A DNA stretch of 64,000 nucleotides from Pseudisothecium myosuroides (Eukaryota; Streptophyta; Bryopsida; Hypnales; Lembophyllaceae), in assembly GCA_951799445.1 (NCBI GenBank), contig OX637292.1, positions 6,947,296 through 7,011,295 of the forward strand, read 5' to 3'. The position numbers were made by a program, and so were the translations under genes. Position 1 is the stretch's first letter. Every line of letters begins with the position of its first letter. Below are positions 9,702 through 24,778 of the stretch, in pieces. The notes under the pieces were generated by a model that was not told the origin of the DNA, did no database searches, and saw only the letters and a list, made by a program, of their open reading frames with translations.

Positions 9702-11385
9702 GGCTGAGGGAAGGCTTCATTGAACCGCTCATTGCCCCATCCAAGGGTAAATGTAAAATTGCCCCCTATTTTGTGCCGTGTAAATTTTGTATTTCTTCAA
9801 TTGTCCTAGCTAATTTGGGGTCTCGAATTTCAAATTTTATCATAGATGATAAATAAGAAATTTCAGTATTTTCTTTAGGAATAAAACATGGGGCAAGAAG
9901 GGGGTCAATCCTTGTTGATCTGAGGGAATTGGAGAAAAACAATGAGGCCTTGAATTCGTATGGCAAAGGAAATGAGAATTAAAAAGTGAACTACTCACCA
10001 AAATTTCCAAAGACAAGAATGACCCTTCCAATTGCTACGGAAATTTAATGTTGTATAAATCAAGGACCACACTTTCAACTCCAATTGTGAGATGTGAATG
10101 TCTAAAAACAGATGCATGAATGTGAGTTTGATTATTTGGGAGTTAGGGCAAGTGCGGAAGCGTTCGCCAAATTGAGCTATAATTAGGATTGTTTAGTTTG
10201 AGTGATAAAAATATGGTACCAATTTAATTGCTTAAAAGGAGATGAGTGTGTTAGTATTGAATTTAGAAAACTAAGTTGAAGTGTTAATGGCTCAGTAAAT
10301 GGGGGGCAATGCATGTGAATTGAGTTGTATTGGTGAGATGTAGTGTTCTGTGATTAGCTTTTAGGACTCCATTTGGTCCATTTGGGTCCAAATTGAGAGT
10401 TTTTTGTGTTGGGATTTTAGTTTGCGAGGTTGCCCTAACCTTTTGGAGCATGCGTTAAGGTGATTTGGAGATGGTAGGCCACATATTTAAGTGATTTAGG
10501 GGTGCTGCCTCCTTTTTGTTTAAAGTCATTTAATAAAAAATTTACCAAAAAATTTGATAGGTGATCATTCCTTGAAAGGCAAAATAGGTTAGAGTCCCAT
10601 ACACTCCCCACTGGCTAATTGTAGGGTTTTTTTTGGGCTAATGTAGTGAAAAAATTATCATATGTAGATTTTAAAGACTTTGCTTTTCAAATATCCTATA
10701 ATTTCAAAGGATACTAGCAGGTTTGGCCTAAAAAAATAACTTTTTTAGTTCAAATGTACTTGTGGCAATTGAACTATAAAATACTTGCAAAGAAAATTTT
10801 TAAAAATGTATTTTGCACAAATATAAATAGAACTAATACAAGAATCTACACCTGTTTAGACTTTAAATGAATGAAGAAACCAATTTTTTTATATTTGGGA
10901 TATAGTTGCTTCCATATGTTGTTCTAAATTTGAATGTTTGATCCTTGAGGAATTAATACACTTTCACCAAGGCCACTCCACATAAACCTTTATCTGATCC
11001 CAACCACATTGTTTGGTACTTCACTACCTTTACTTTGAATGGTTGATATACCATTCAGTGATTTCTAAATAAAACCTTCTAAATGAATTGGATTCAATAA
11101 AACCAAATTTTGACTCATAAATCTAATAATATAATAATTCCAAGCAAATCCTTCCATCAGAATTTGGATTTAACTACCCCAAATTTAAAATCAATGTCTA
11201 TAAAACATTGATCTCAAGCAAATGCTTTTAGAAAAATTGAAATACAACGATTCCAAATTTAAAATCACAAGTCTCAAAACCCAATAAATAAATCCTAACC
11301 ACATCCTTTTATAAGAATTTGGATTCACCACGTCCACATTTTCAAAAAATAAATTCTGAAAATAGGCCGTATAAAGTATTCCTAC
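9702..11385. other. Intergenic DNA upstream of PECT, no gene seen
   Basis: No supported coding region, hairpin or transposon end. The part from about 10980 to 11345 has loosely repeated phrases about 'AATTTGGATT' and 'CCAAATTTAAAATCA', suggesting degenerate local repetition. Confidence 0.5.
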
Positions 11386-11482
11386 TCATTTACCGTGGCC
11401 CTTGGTAGGTGCGACGAATTTTCCGCCACTCGTTTCGGGGTAAAAAATCACGCCCCTCCGTACCAACCTACTCGAAAGCACC

Positions 11483-11512
11483 TGGTAGGTAGGTACGTGG
11501 GTAGGTAGGTAG
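11483..11512 (+). repeat. GGTA microsatellite in the PECT upstream region
   Basis: GGTAGGTAGGTACGTGGGTA followed by more GGTA units, an imperfect tetranucleotide run about 450 bp upstream of the PECT start codon. Confidence 0.8.
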
Positions 11513-11778
11513 CGGCCCTGCCAAAGCGAGCGCGAGCATTTCGTGTGCATCGACCGGCCCAACTCAATTCGTTGCGGGCGTTTCCGGTTTTGCGGAGCTT
11601 GCCGTGTGTCGCAGAGTTTCACAGATTGTTTGTGATCTCGAAACTAGACGCCGCGCAATTTTTTTGCATTCTGGATTTTCTCTTATTGAGGATTTTTCCT
11701 TGCCGCAGTTTTTTTTCTGATTGTCGGTTGAGCTCTGCACTTGCAATTCTCGATGGTTACCGATGCAACCGAGTTCTT

Positions 11779-11852
11779 ATGTTCGGTTGCAGCACCACGC
11801 CGTGACGATGTTCGCCACTGAGCACCAGAAAATTAGGGTTGAGCAGGCGTGA
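11779..11852 (+). promoter_or_regulatory. Two short upstream ORFs in the PECT leader
   Basis: ATG 11779 opens an 8-codon uORF (MFGCSTTP, stop 11803-11805). ATG 11808 opens a 14-codon uORF (MFATEHQKIRVEQA, stop 11850-11852). Both precede the PECT start at 11933. A GTGAGT donor at 11849 and AG acceptors before 11933 suggest a leader intron just after uORF2. uORFs commonly lower translation of the main frame; this is inferred, and the transcription start is unknown. Confidence 0.45.
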
Positions 11853-11911
11853 GTGCTGTGCTTTTCTTTCTTTTTTAATCTTTAATCTTTAGTGATTTGC
11901 TGTAGTTGTGA

Positions 11912-16255
<4,344 letters not shown>

Positions 16256-16660
16256 GTCACTAATTCAACTCCGGTACAATGAGGCATGACTTAGTAGCGA
16301 ATTTTGTTTGCACGCGGGAATTAGTCTAAGAGTTGGAGGTCTGTTCTTCTGGGCTCAAGTCTCGGTGCTCTTATTGCTGCAGGAGTTTGACTGTAAAATG
16401 ATTATTCGATTATTGAACATCAATTTTGCCGCCCATATTTAATTGGGCCTATTCAACCAATACTTATTTTTACCAAGTAGCATGCGAAGATGTGATGCCG
16501 AAGTAGTTACGGTAGTACTGAAATTGAGAGGATTTCATATGACAGTGATGTTGAGGATGGTGCAGAAATAGCGATGAGGAGTTAAAAGGACAAACATTTT
16601 TAGAGAACTGTGTGAGGTAAACTCTCATGTAGGGGGCTTACCATAAGGAAAACTACACTA
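16256..16660. other. PECT 3' flank, nothing recognised
   Basis: Presumed 3' UTR and downstream DNA; no frame, hairpin or repeat end that I can support. Confidence 0.5.
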
Positions 16661-16862
16661 ATAATGATATTTAGTGTAAACCACACTAATTGATTTATAA
16701 ATGCTATAAGTCTTTGCTCTTGATGAATATTTTTATGGAGTATGTACATAGAGATCCCCTCTTTGAATATGGTAGTAAAGATATTTGTGCTCTTGGTAAA
16801 AATCTTCATCAAAAGTAAAATTTATAGCATTTTCAAACCATTTAACACTAAATATCATTATC
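16661..16862. mobile_element. AT-rich foldback (inverted-repeat) element, ~200 bp
   Basis: Left arm begins TAATGATATTTAGTGTAAA and right arm ends TTAACACTAAATATCATTA, its reverse complement. Further in, 'ATGCTATAAGTC' with 'CTTGATGAATATTTTTA' pairs with 'TAAAAATCTTCATC' and 'TTTATAGCAT'. The arms cover most of the element; it has the shape of a MITE or foldback. Confidence 0.75.
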
Positions 16863-17528
16863 ATTGATGTGTCATTGGTCTAAGGTTCATAACTATGTTT
16901 CATTAGAAAACACCTCCAAATTGACATTTCTAATATAAAGAGTTAAGATGCAAAAAAAGCATTCCATAGTTTTTTTTTGCATATTTAGTTGTAGGATCTT
17001 GCATTAAATTTCTATGAAAAAGTGTGGTAAGGATTTTAGATATTTTTACCATGTAGATTTTAAGATACCGTATGTGTAGGTCAATTTCGTAAATAACTCG
17101 GGAAAATTTGGAAAATGCTGAAAATTTGGAAAATTGTACAACTATTTTTGAAAATCTGAAAAATTTCATTGTTGCTAATTCTGAACATCTAAAAATTATT
17201 CTTGAGAAAATTTAGAAAAAAAGACACATTCATGCATGAATAGAACAAATCAATCCAAAATTAGGATTGTCTAAAAATTAAAAAAAGTAAAATGCCGAAA
17301 GTGAAGAAATCCAAATATGGTTGCCAAATTGTCGAACTTCCAAAACTAAACTATTTTGGTCACAATGTGCCGAAATTGACTTGCGCCTACGATACTAGTG
17401 TTTAGAGTAAAATGAAAAGATTTGTTTGCACCTTACTTTATTAGTTTTTTAGACTTTGAATCCCCTTAATTTATATTTTTTGCACTACATAGCTATGAGG
17501 TTGATGGCAAAACCACCTACAATCAACC
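16863..17528. other. AT-rich intergenic DNA, no gene seen
   Basis: Local phrases built on 'GAAAATTTGGAAAAT' recur around 17095-17215. No gene or element ends are supported. Confidence 0.5.
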
Positions 17529-18398
17529 ACTTACTGTAACCCTTTAAGGTCCATGCATCCAAAAAGTGGATGTGCTTTGGTCAACTCTAATTGTAACTTT
17601 CAAAATATCCATTTTTGGTATGGTTTTTAAACTAAGAAAATAAAGCTTGGCAAGTTTTGTTTCTACTCCATTTGAAAATTTTGAAAAATGTCGAAAATTG
17701 AAAGAATTATTGCAATTCAAAGCTCCAATTAGAATGCAAATAACATAGAATGGTGTGTTTTTCATTCATATTTTCTATTCTTAAAATGTATTTTAACTTC
17801 AGATTACAAAATTATGTTTCTCATTCTACTCTTCATTTATGGTAAAAATTATAGATTATTTTATTATATATTCTAATTGATATAATTTTATTTCCACCTT
17901 TAACTTAAAAAATCACAATAATTTGATTTTTCCATCAAATTTACTGAAAAAAACATCATTTATAAAAAGTGAATGTGTCTAGTAATAAAAAATATCAAAA
18001 TTTTATACATCAATTAAATAAAAGGATAAACTTGGTTTGATAGTCAAATTTGACTTCAAGGTCTTTGTTGTGGCTGTTTTGGGTGTAAAAAATAAAATAA
18101 CCAATTGAAAAATTTTCACGTTAATCTCCAATGCTACCTATACCTCTTGAGAAAATTTCAAGTAATTTGGATTTCTTTTGCTATTTTAACTTATTTATGT
18201 TCAATACTTGTAAGAAAATTGATAACAATTACAATTTTTCATAAATCAAATTGAAATTTTTCTCAATGATATACCATTCATAGTTTCAAGTACTGAAAAT
18301 AAAAAATTGTTGTTTGAACACAATTTAAAAGGCAAAATTTAGCTCAAACATGATGTTTGACCATTTCACACTAGATCAAGTCCTTTAGGGTTTAAGTG
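17529..18398. mobile_element. Dispersed element with TAACCCCTAAAGG-type ends
   Basis: Left end GTAACCCTTTAAGGTCCATG and right end CAAGTCCTTTAGGGTTTAAG are imperfect inverted repeats of the type that bounds 6539-7124. Interior AT-rich without frames. Confidence 0.4.
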
Positions 18399-18951
18399 AT
18401 TCCGCATAAGTTCTAGAATAGTATAAGGCAATGTAAATTTTCTATCATGTAGAAAGATAGGAATTACAAGGATTGCCAATTTTTGGTAATTTTATGCCTT
18501 GAATTGAAATTACTATGAGTTTTGGAAGCCAAAAGTTGGCCTCAAACCATATCCAACGTATAGAGTCTTCCAATTCCAACCATTCAAGAACAACCTTCCC
18601 ACTCACTACTTCCTACTTTCTTGCTCACTACTTCGGGACTTGTGTCATGACTTTACTATTGTACATTAAGGTTTGATTCATTAGACCCTATACGGAATCA
18701 TTTCTTTTGGGGTTGAATTATCTTTCATTAAATGGATTTAAAATTTTTGGAATTTCATTTTACAAGATTTGGAATATTTCATGACCTTTAGTAGTAGGGT
18801 CCTCATAGCTTAGTAAGTTAGCAAAGGACTAATTAAGTTCCAATTCCTTTCAATGAATATAATCTCTATTCAAAGGGGGGGAAAATAGACTAAGCTTATA
18901 TATTCTATGAATTTTTTACATTTATAAAGCAATTGCCTTGGTATGTTTATT

Positions 18952-18982
18952 ATTTTTCATTTTTCATTTTTCATTTTTCATC
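18952..18982 (+). repeat. (ATTTTTC)n simple repeat
   Basis: Four tandem copies of the heptamer TTTTTCA, ending before TCGGGTTT. A simple sequence repeat without other features. Confidence 0.85.
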
Positions 18983-19421
18983 GGGTTTTTTTTGAGGATT
19001 CAAATTATTCACGTTAATATTTTCTACACATTCTAATTATGCCACGTTATAATTTCTGAAAATTTCATTACATGCCATGTACAATTATATTTTGAATTAT
19101 TTTTTAATGAATTTGACCCAAGCGTAGGGTAGTCCCAACCTTGAAAAAGAGAAAAAAACACATTCCAAACTTTGGTTGGAAATCTGTTCCAGCCTTCCAG
19201 GTTGGAAATAATTGCACCCTACAGGTTAGATATGACTTTTTTTTATCAAGAATGGGTGGTTCTACCATAAATCTTTATGGTAGGGAATTAAATTGAGAAT
19301 CTATGAAAAAAAATTCAATAAAAAAACTAACAATTTTCATTCTTCAAAAAATTACTAAATAGAAGTAGATACAAGATGGAAAAGAAAATTAAATCATTAA
19401 TAGTTCTAAAATAGAATTGAT

Positions 19422-19900
19422 CAAAGACTTGACTATTCCGTGAGATCCAAATAGTCGAAATTGCTAAGCCATGTAAAAGAGTCCATATAGTCTTAAGTAA
19501 CAAGAACCGTCTAGGAGTAGAAGATCCAAAGATACATTGAGAGAAGTCAAGCCTAACATGCAGCCCCAGAACTAGTTGCTCCGCACGAACATGGTAGATA
19601 ATAGATTGAGCATAATCCCATACCTCCTGTGCTCTAGGACACGAGAAAAACCGATGTATGGGGGTTTCTTCGATCTCTAGGTCACAACAAGTGCATCTAG
19701 TATCAATGTCAGTGACAATCTTGGCCCGCCATGAATGGATAGCCACTACATTGTGCCACACAGACCACATAAAGGTTGCGTCCTTTAGTGATCTAGATTT
19801 ATGCCAAAGCTCTCGCCAATCAGGGATGAAAGAGGCGGGTAAGTGACTTGACCATTTGGAGTGAATGGGTCTCCTAAGCTGGTTTTGCCCATGAATTAGA
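19422..19900 (-). pseudogene. LINE reverse-transcriptase zinc-binding (zf-RVT) domain remnant
   Basis: Minus-strand translation holds MWSVWHNVVAIHSWRAKIVT, then CTCCDLEIEETPIHRFFSCP and RAQEVWDYAQ. The C-x2-C, E-T-x2-H-x-F-x2-C and A-x2-V-W pattern is the zinc-binding domain that follows reverse transcriptase in plant non-LTR retrotransposons. Only this 3' part of the polyprotein is present, with no RT core and no endonuclease. Confidence 0.85.
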
Positions 19901-20272
19901 CTTCGGCCAGCATTCTTGGCCTTTGGAATTTATCCAAAGTGTGCTTTGGAATGCACTCTTTGACTCAGGCCGTGCTGTGCAACTTAAGGCCCAACTAGGG
20001 GTTTGTTGTCGACCTCAAGATAGTGTTAAGATTTGGACCAAGTTTGATAGTATTTGGCTCCAATCGTCGGCTATTGCTAGTAGGTCGGGTGCTAGTATCT
20101 ATTGGAATAAGAGGGGCCCTCTCCCTTGTAACTTCATCTAGTTCTATTTGTTCTTGTTTTTTGCTCTTATCTCTTCATTGTCCGGCCTTCGTGGCTTGGA
20201 TGTTGTGTATTGGGTTTTCTTTTTTTAATGCAATGGTCCTTTCCATTTGTTCAAAAAAAAAAAAAAAAAAAA
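19422..20272 (+). mobile_element. LINE insertion with inverted 5' segment (twin-priming structure)
   Basis: The insert is flanked by 14-bp direct repeats AAAATAGAATTGAT at 19408-19421 and 20269-20282. From about 19422 to 19900 the LINE reads on the minus strand; from about 19900 to the poly(A) run at 20253-20272 it reads on the plus strand. The two halves join as consecutive parts of one LINE C-terminus: the minus half ends ISRNSQVFD and the plus half continues HSWPLEFIQSVLWNALFDSG. Target-site duplication, poly(A) tail and 5' inversion together are the signature of twin-primed LINE integration. Confidence 0.8.
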
Positions 20273-20282
20273 TAGAATTGAT

Positions 20283-20419
20283 ACATATCAATCTTAATAA
20301 TAAGATCATTGTATCACGTAATCTACATCCTATGGTCATTTTTGTTTTAAAAAATTGTGAAAATTATGTTCAAAGACAAATCTTATACATTATTTGTTTG
20401 GAAAGATGCTTTAATTTTA
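20283..20419. other. Short gap between the LINE and the next repeat
   Basis: This is the host side of the LINE insertion, part of an older repeat related to 46100-46240. No gene seen. Confidence 0.5.
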
Positions 20420-20890
20420 CAAAAAACAACTCTTTATAAATTTCACATCACTGATCCAAATGGAATGAATCAAAGCTTTCTAAGTAGACAGAAACATATT
20501 CTATGATTGAGTAAGAAAATGAAAAATTTTAATTTTGAATTTTTGTGGAGAGGGGTGCCTCAACCCGTAGTTGAGCGTTTTGAGTTTAGAAGGTCATAAT
20601 TTTTTTTCCAAGCCACAAAATGAAATACGGAGTATAAGTTATATTCTTGGAAAGCTAATACATTTCCTTACCCTCAAAAAAAGTTTCAAAAAGTTTCAAA
20701 TAAAATATGACATCATAGAAACCTGCTCAAAATGTATAAAAATGTATAATTATATGAACATGAAGTGTTTATTTTTCAGAGATTTAACCCTTAAAAGACG
20801 GGCTCATAACCGTGGAAATCATCTGTTCTGTCACCGTATGGATTCTTGGATTAAAATAATACAAAAGCACTCATTGGAAGTCAAGCTACT
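20420..20890. repeat. Dispersed repeat, related to 47090-47415
   Basis: 'CAAATGGAATGAATCAAAGC', 'GAAAGCTAATACATTTCCTT', 'AAAAAGTTTCAAAAAGTTTC' and 'GAAACCTGCTCAAAATGTAT' appear in the same order, with substitutions, at 47105-47380. The interval ends near TTTAACCCTTAAAAGACGGG, the end motif of the TAACCCCTAAAGG family. Fragments of the same text occur inverted near 54780 and 41190. Confidence 0.65.
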
Positions 20891-21969
20891 GTAGATTATC
20901 TTCCCTTTCCCCACAAAATTTGGAGGATGAATAGATGCACTTCTGTCCTACACAAGAGGTTCTCTTGTCATTCATCGGCCTCAAAACGTCCGCCGCGTCT
21001 TTCAAGGGTTAAAGGAAGCAAGCCAAGAGTCAGATATTTTGCTTCCTCACAGCGAAAATTGCCACCTTGTAACCAAAAAAAGAGTTACTGTCACTACAAT
21101 TAGTTCTTATAATGATAATAGGTCCAGGAGATGTACATTTTTCAGGTTTACCATATTTGTTAACTGGTGTTCCTGTCCTATCCATCCAGAGACCACAACT
21201 GAATTATAGTTCAATGTGTTACTTGGGTATCAAGTGGAGCAGTACTCACCACAAACTGACTCAATTCTCGTCAGGAGTGAGGCTTCGGCTCTCAACATGC
21301 TCTGCATTTCACGACAGTTTTGGTGCCAGTGCGTTCAATTTCCCACTCCTGGTGCAAAATATGAGCGTTAAGGCGAGGAAGGACAGAAGAGAAGCAGCAA
21401 GGCACGGCCAAGAAGAATGTGCACATTAAAAAGATGGCTAGCAGCAGCAGAAAGAAGATTAGACTCCCCATCTCCAGCGATCAACTACAAACTCGGCATC
21501 ACTCTCTTGTCTGCATTCAAGCTTCTATTAGCACACAATCTTTACATCTGGAAAAACCGTAGCCCATTATCCAGTTCAACGTTGAAAAGTTCCTCCCGCA
21601 AGCATTACTGTATATGTAAGTCAATACAAATTTCAGTATTTATTTTCCCGTAAGCATTACTGTAAGTTACAGCGTCAATACAAATCTCAGTACTGCATCA
21701 CAGTCACACTTCAGATGAAATATTAGAAATGTGCTGTACAAGAAGTTAGTTTTACTGATTGAAGCCTCCGTATAGAATCTGCAGTATTCCATGTTTACTG
21801 CGAAAGTAAAGTTTCAATACCTACTTTGCAGTAAGAAAACCTTATGGTTATAAAATGCTCGAAGTGCTTCAGTATTGAATGTTTACTAAATGTTGCGAAC
21901 TGAATCTATGTTTTGAATCATTGGAGGGAATTTTTTCAGCTGGGCACTTCTTTGCTGGTTTTACTAGGT
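20891..21969. other. Intergenic DNA, no gene recognised
   Basis: Frames of 78-108 codons occur but none has a recognisable motif. Short direct repeats ('GCATTACTGTA', 'GTCAATACAAATTTCAGTA') recur around 21600-21690. Confidence 0.5.
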
Positions 21970-22169
21970 CATCCGCCCGCGCACATGGACTAAAATGGTG
22001 GCGGGTGCCAGCGGTCCACGGCGGTTTACGCCTGGTGCCTGGCGGATCTGGCCTTCAGCCTGCGCACATGGCCTTGCCCCGCCAAGGTCAGATCCACCAG
22101 GCACCAGGCGTAAACCGCCGTGGACCGCCGGCACCCGCCACCATTTTATTCCATGTGCGCGGGCGGCAT
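21970..22169. repeat. Near-perfect 200-bp GC-rich hairpin
   Basis: Two arms of about 86 bp (21970-22055 and 22084-22169) are reverse complements with only about six differences, around a 28-nt loop. Landmarks: left CCGCCCGCGCACATGGACTA against right ATTCCATGTGCGCGGGCGG, left GCGGTTTACGCCTGGTGCCT against right AGGCACCAGGCGTAAACCGC. The element is far more GC-rich than its surroundings and has no poly(A). It could be a recent foldback transposon or a transcribed long hairpin yielding small RNAs; no target-site duplication is obvious. Confidence 0.9.
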
Positions 22170-22348
22170 GTCAAGAAAGTGAGTTCCAGGCAAGTCACCT
22201 CTTGAACATTCGGAGATGACGAATTCACGAAGTTCATGGTTTACAACTGCGATTAGAGACCGTGTAATATATCATGCACGTTGGTGAAAATTCTTAGGAT
22301 TAATAGAGACAATGCATGAACCACTCCTGCGTCATCTTATCTTATCTT

Positions 22349-22474
22349 AAGGTATGTTTGCACTTGGTGTTAAAGAATCTTGTTACTGAGGGTCTTAGGA
22401 ACGGATTTAGATCTAGTTATGGACCGGATTCACATTGCAAACATCACCCTAACACCAAGTGCGAACATGCCTTT
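22349..22474. mobile_element. Small foldback element, ~125 bp
   Basis: AAGGTATGTTTGCACTTGGT at the left pairs with ACCAAGTGCGAACATGCCTT at the right (two mismatches). The frame of 125 codons that runs through it is therefore not trusted as a gene. Confidence 0.75.
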
Positions 22475-23137
22475 AACTGGCGGTTCTCCCCGAACATTGG
22501 GTCGCATACGAAAGGAGGTGCGGAGAATACCATGAAAGATGCGGTTAGGCAGGTGCTACAATATTACCTTGATTCTTGCTCTGGTCCTTCGCTCGTGCCT
22601 TGCCGTCACCTTCCTTTCGGTGTTCAGTACGGGGCAAACCGTTACATAGAGAAATTCTGGTTTCACGTGGCCTGTGGTGAAGCTCCTGAGTAACGTCGCA
22701 AGTCAAGTTCTCTTCTTTACAAGCACAAAGGTACGTATGGGCAATTGTTCTTCAATATTTAACTCCTGCTTGACTCAATTTACAACTGTACAGATTTCCA
22801 TTCGCTTAGGAATGGATTCGCTGTTCTTTGCATGAATCCAGGTTCAATAGTTTATTGTGATTGTTTTCGAGGGAGTCCAAGTTCGAATCACGAGCGAAAG
22901 AGCCTGCAAGTGAAGAGCCTTCATTACACAATTGGTACTGATATATTGAAGATTTGTTGGTTGTTCGTCTGTGGGGATGACAATGTTTATTACAGTTTTC
23001 CGCTCTGAGAGGTGTTCTAGGCAGTTGGAGGATCGATCTTGTGGGGATTGGTTTTCCTGAGGGCTTCTGCTTGTATGTACATGTACGTTTTGATTAATCT
23101 GAGAGTGAGCTTGGATTTCTGTAGGATTTGCAATCAA
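22475..23137. other. Upstream region of the CYP94-like gene
   Basis: No other gene recognised. In-frame ATGs at 23075 and 23081 precede the chosen P450 start, and a CTGTAG just before 23125 could be the acceptor of a 5' UTR intron. Confidence 0.45.
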
Positions 23138-24778
23138 ATGGCGAGAGTCGAAGAATGGATTGTTCAGCTGCAAGAGCAAGCGCAAGCGCACCCGGCAGCT
23201 GTCGCAACGACGCTGGCGTTCCTCGTAGTGAACGCACTAATCCTCATCTGGTACCAGCACCCGTTGTACGGGAAGAACACGGGCCCCTTGGTGTTCCCCA
23301 TCGTGGGATGCCTCCCCAGCTTACTCAAGAACAGGGACCGGTTTCTCGACTACGCTGTGGAGCTCATTCTGCAGACACCGACCCAAACCATGCGCTTTGT
23401 CCGACCAGGAGGGGCCGTTGTGTACAGCACCGCGAACGTGGAGAATGTGGAGTACATTCTGAAGACTCGGTTCGAGAATTTCGTCAAGGGGGAGTACTTG
23501 GGGGAGGTTCTGGACGACCTTCTTGGCAAAGGGATCTTCAACGTCGACGGCAACCTCTGGAAGCTCCAGCGCAAGCTCGCCAGCCACGAATTCACGTCGC
23601 GGTCGCTCCGGGAATTTGGGTTTGAGTGCGCGGAGAAGGAGCTTAACGATCGACTCGTTCCCATTCTCAAGCAAGTGAGCGAAAACGGTACGATCATCGA
23701 TTTGCAAGACCTCTTTCTGCGATTCGCCTTCGACAATATCTGTCAATTAGGGTTTGGCGTCGACCCCAACTGCCTGGAGCCTTCCCTCCCCACAGTGCGA
23801 TTCGCGGACGCGTTCGACATGGCGAACGAGCTCACCGTGAAGCGCTTCCGCATGGTCCCTGTCATCCGAAAGCTACGCAACATTTTCAACCTCGGCACGG
23901 AGAGGGAGCTTCGAGAGCAAGTGAAAGTGGTGAACGAATTCGCACAGGGCGTGATTCAAGCGCGACGGAAAGAGTTCACCTCCAATGGCGACTCCGTGAC
24001 ATCTCGTCAAGACCTTCTCTCTCGGTTCATGCGCTTCACAGACAACGACAACGACATGGAACCCCAATCCGAGCTTGAGCACAAGTGCATGCACGACCTG
24101 AAACTCGATTCTTCCCAACCTCTTGAGAAAGAACAAGCCATGGATGTCTTCCTCCGCGACATCATCATCAGCTTTGTTCTTGCAGGGCGTGACACCTCCT
24201 CTGCCGGCCTCTCTTGGTTCTTCCACACTCTGAGTCAAAACCCACACGTCGAAGCCAAGCTTTATGACGAAATCAAGAGCCATGTCCCAAATCCTAACAA
24301 CACCGAAATTCTATTTTCCTTCGAGGACCTAAAGAAGCTCCAATACCTCACGGCTGCAATTCACGAATCGTTGCGTTTGTTCCCTCCCGTTCCTGTGGAC
24401 ACAAAAGAGGCTGTGCGAGATGATGTGCTTCCCGATGGTAGTATGGTGCGGAGAGGCGATCGGGTGGCTTACAATATATATGCAATGGCGAGGATGCCGA
24501 CCATTTGGGGCGAGGATTGCAATGAGTTCAAGCCCGAACGATGGTTGAAAGACGGAGTGTTTGTGCAACAAAGCGCGTTCAAGTTTGCGGTGTTTCAAGC
24601 GGGGCCAAGGATTTGTTTGGGGAAGGAGCTTGCGTTGATCCAGATGAAGCTCATTGCCGCAAGCTTGATCTACCACTTCAAATTCTCGGTGCAAGAGAAG
24701 CATCCTGACAAGGTGTTCCGCTCACTCGTATTTCGAATGGCCAACGGCTTCCTTGTGCGTGTGCACCCACGGGGTTAG
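23138..24778 (+). CDS. Cytochrome P450, CYP86 clan, CYP94-like fatty acid omega-hydroxylase
   Basis: A single-exon 546-aa P450. An N-terminal hydrophobic anchor (about 19-38) would place it on the ER. Motifs: AGRDTS in the I-helix (349-354), ESLR of the ExxR motif (about 410-413), FKPERW, and the haem loop FQAGPRICLG (486-495) with ligand Cys 493. CYP94-type wording is strong near the N-terminus (VEYILKTRFENFVKGEYLGE, DDLLGKGIFNVDGNLWKLQR) and at DLQDLFLRFAFDNICQLGFG. Known CYP94 and CYP86 enzymes hydroxylate fatty acids at or near the omega end, for cutin and suberin monomers; angiosperm CYP94B/C also oxidise jasmonoyl-isoleucine. Substrate here is unknown. I chose ATG 23138 (MARVEEW) because the anchor then starts at a normal distance; ATGs at 23075 and 23081 would add 21 or 19 residues. 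Confidence 0.93.
   Translation: MARVEEWIVQLQEQAQAHPAAVATTLAFLVVNALILIWYQHPLYGKNTGPLVFPIVGCLPSLLKNRDRFLDYAVELILQTPTQTMRFVRPGGAVVYSTANVENVEYILKTRFENFVKGEYLGEVLDDLLGKGIFNVDGNLWKLQRKLASHEFTSRSLREFGFECAEKELNDRLVPILKQVSENGTIIDLQDLFLRFAFDNICQLGFGVDPNCLEPSLPTVRFADAFDMANELTVKRFRMVPVIRKLRNIFNLGTERELREQVKVVNEFAQGVIQARRKEFTSNGDSVTSRQDLLSRFMRFTDNDNDMEPQSELEHKCMHDLKLDSSQPLEKEQAMDVFLRDIIISFVLAGRDTSSAGLSWFFHTLSQNPHVEAKLYDEIKSHVPNPNNTEILFSFEDLKKLQYLTAAIHESLRLFPPVPVDTKEAVRDDVLPDGSMVRRGDRVAYNIYAMARMPTIWGEDCNEFKPERWLKDGVFVQQSAFKFAVFQAGPRICLGKELALIQMKLIAASLIYHFKFSVQEKHPDKVFRSLVFRMANGFLVRVHPRG

Noticed and set aside
21879..22205. 108-codon frame through the GC-rich hairpin
   Set aside because: Codes for complementary text on both arms; the frame is a by-product of the GC-rich inverted repeat.
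22316..22693. 125-codon plus-strand frame
   Set aside because: Runs through the foldback element at 22349-22474, has no recognisable motif, and begins at a region without a promoter-like context.
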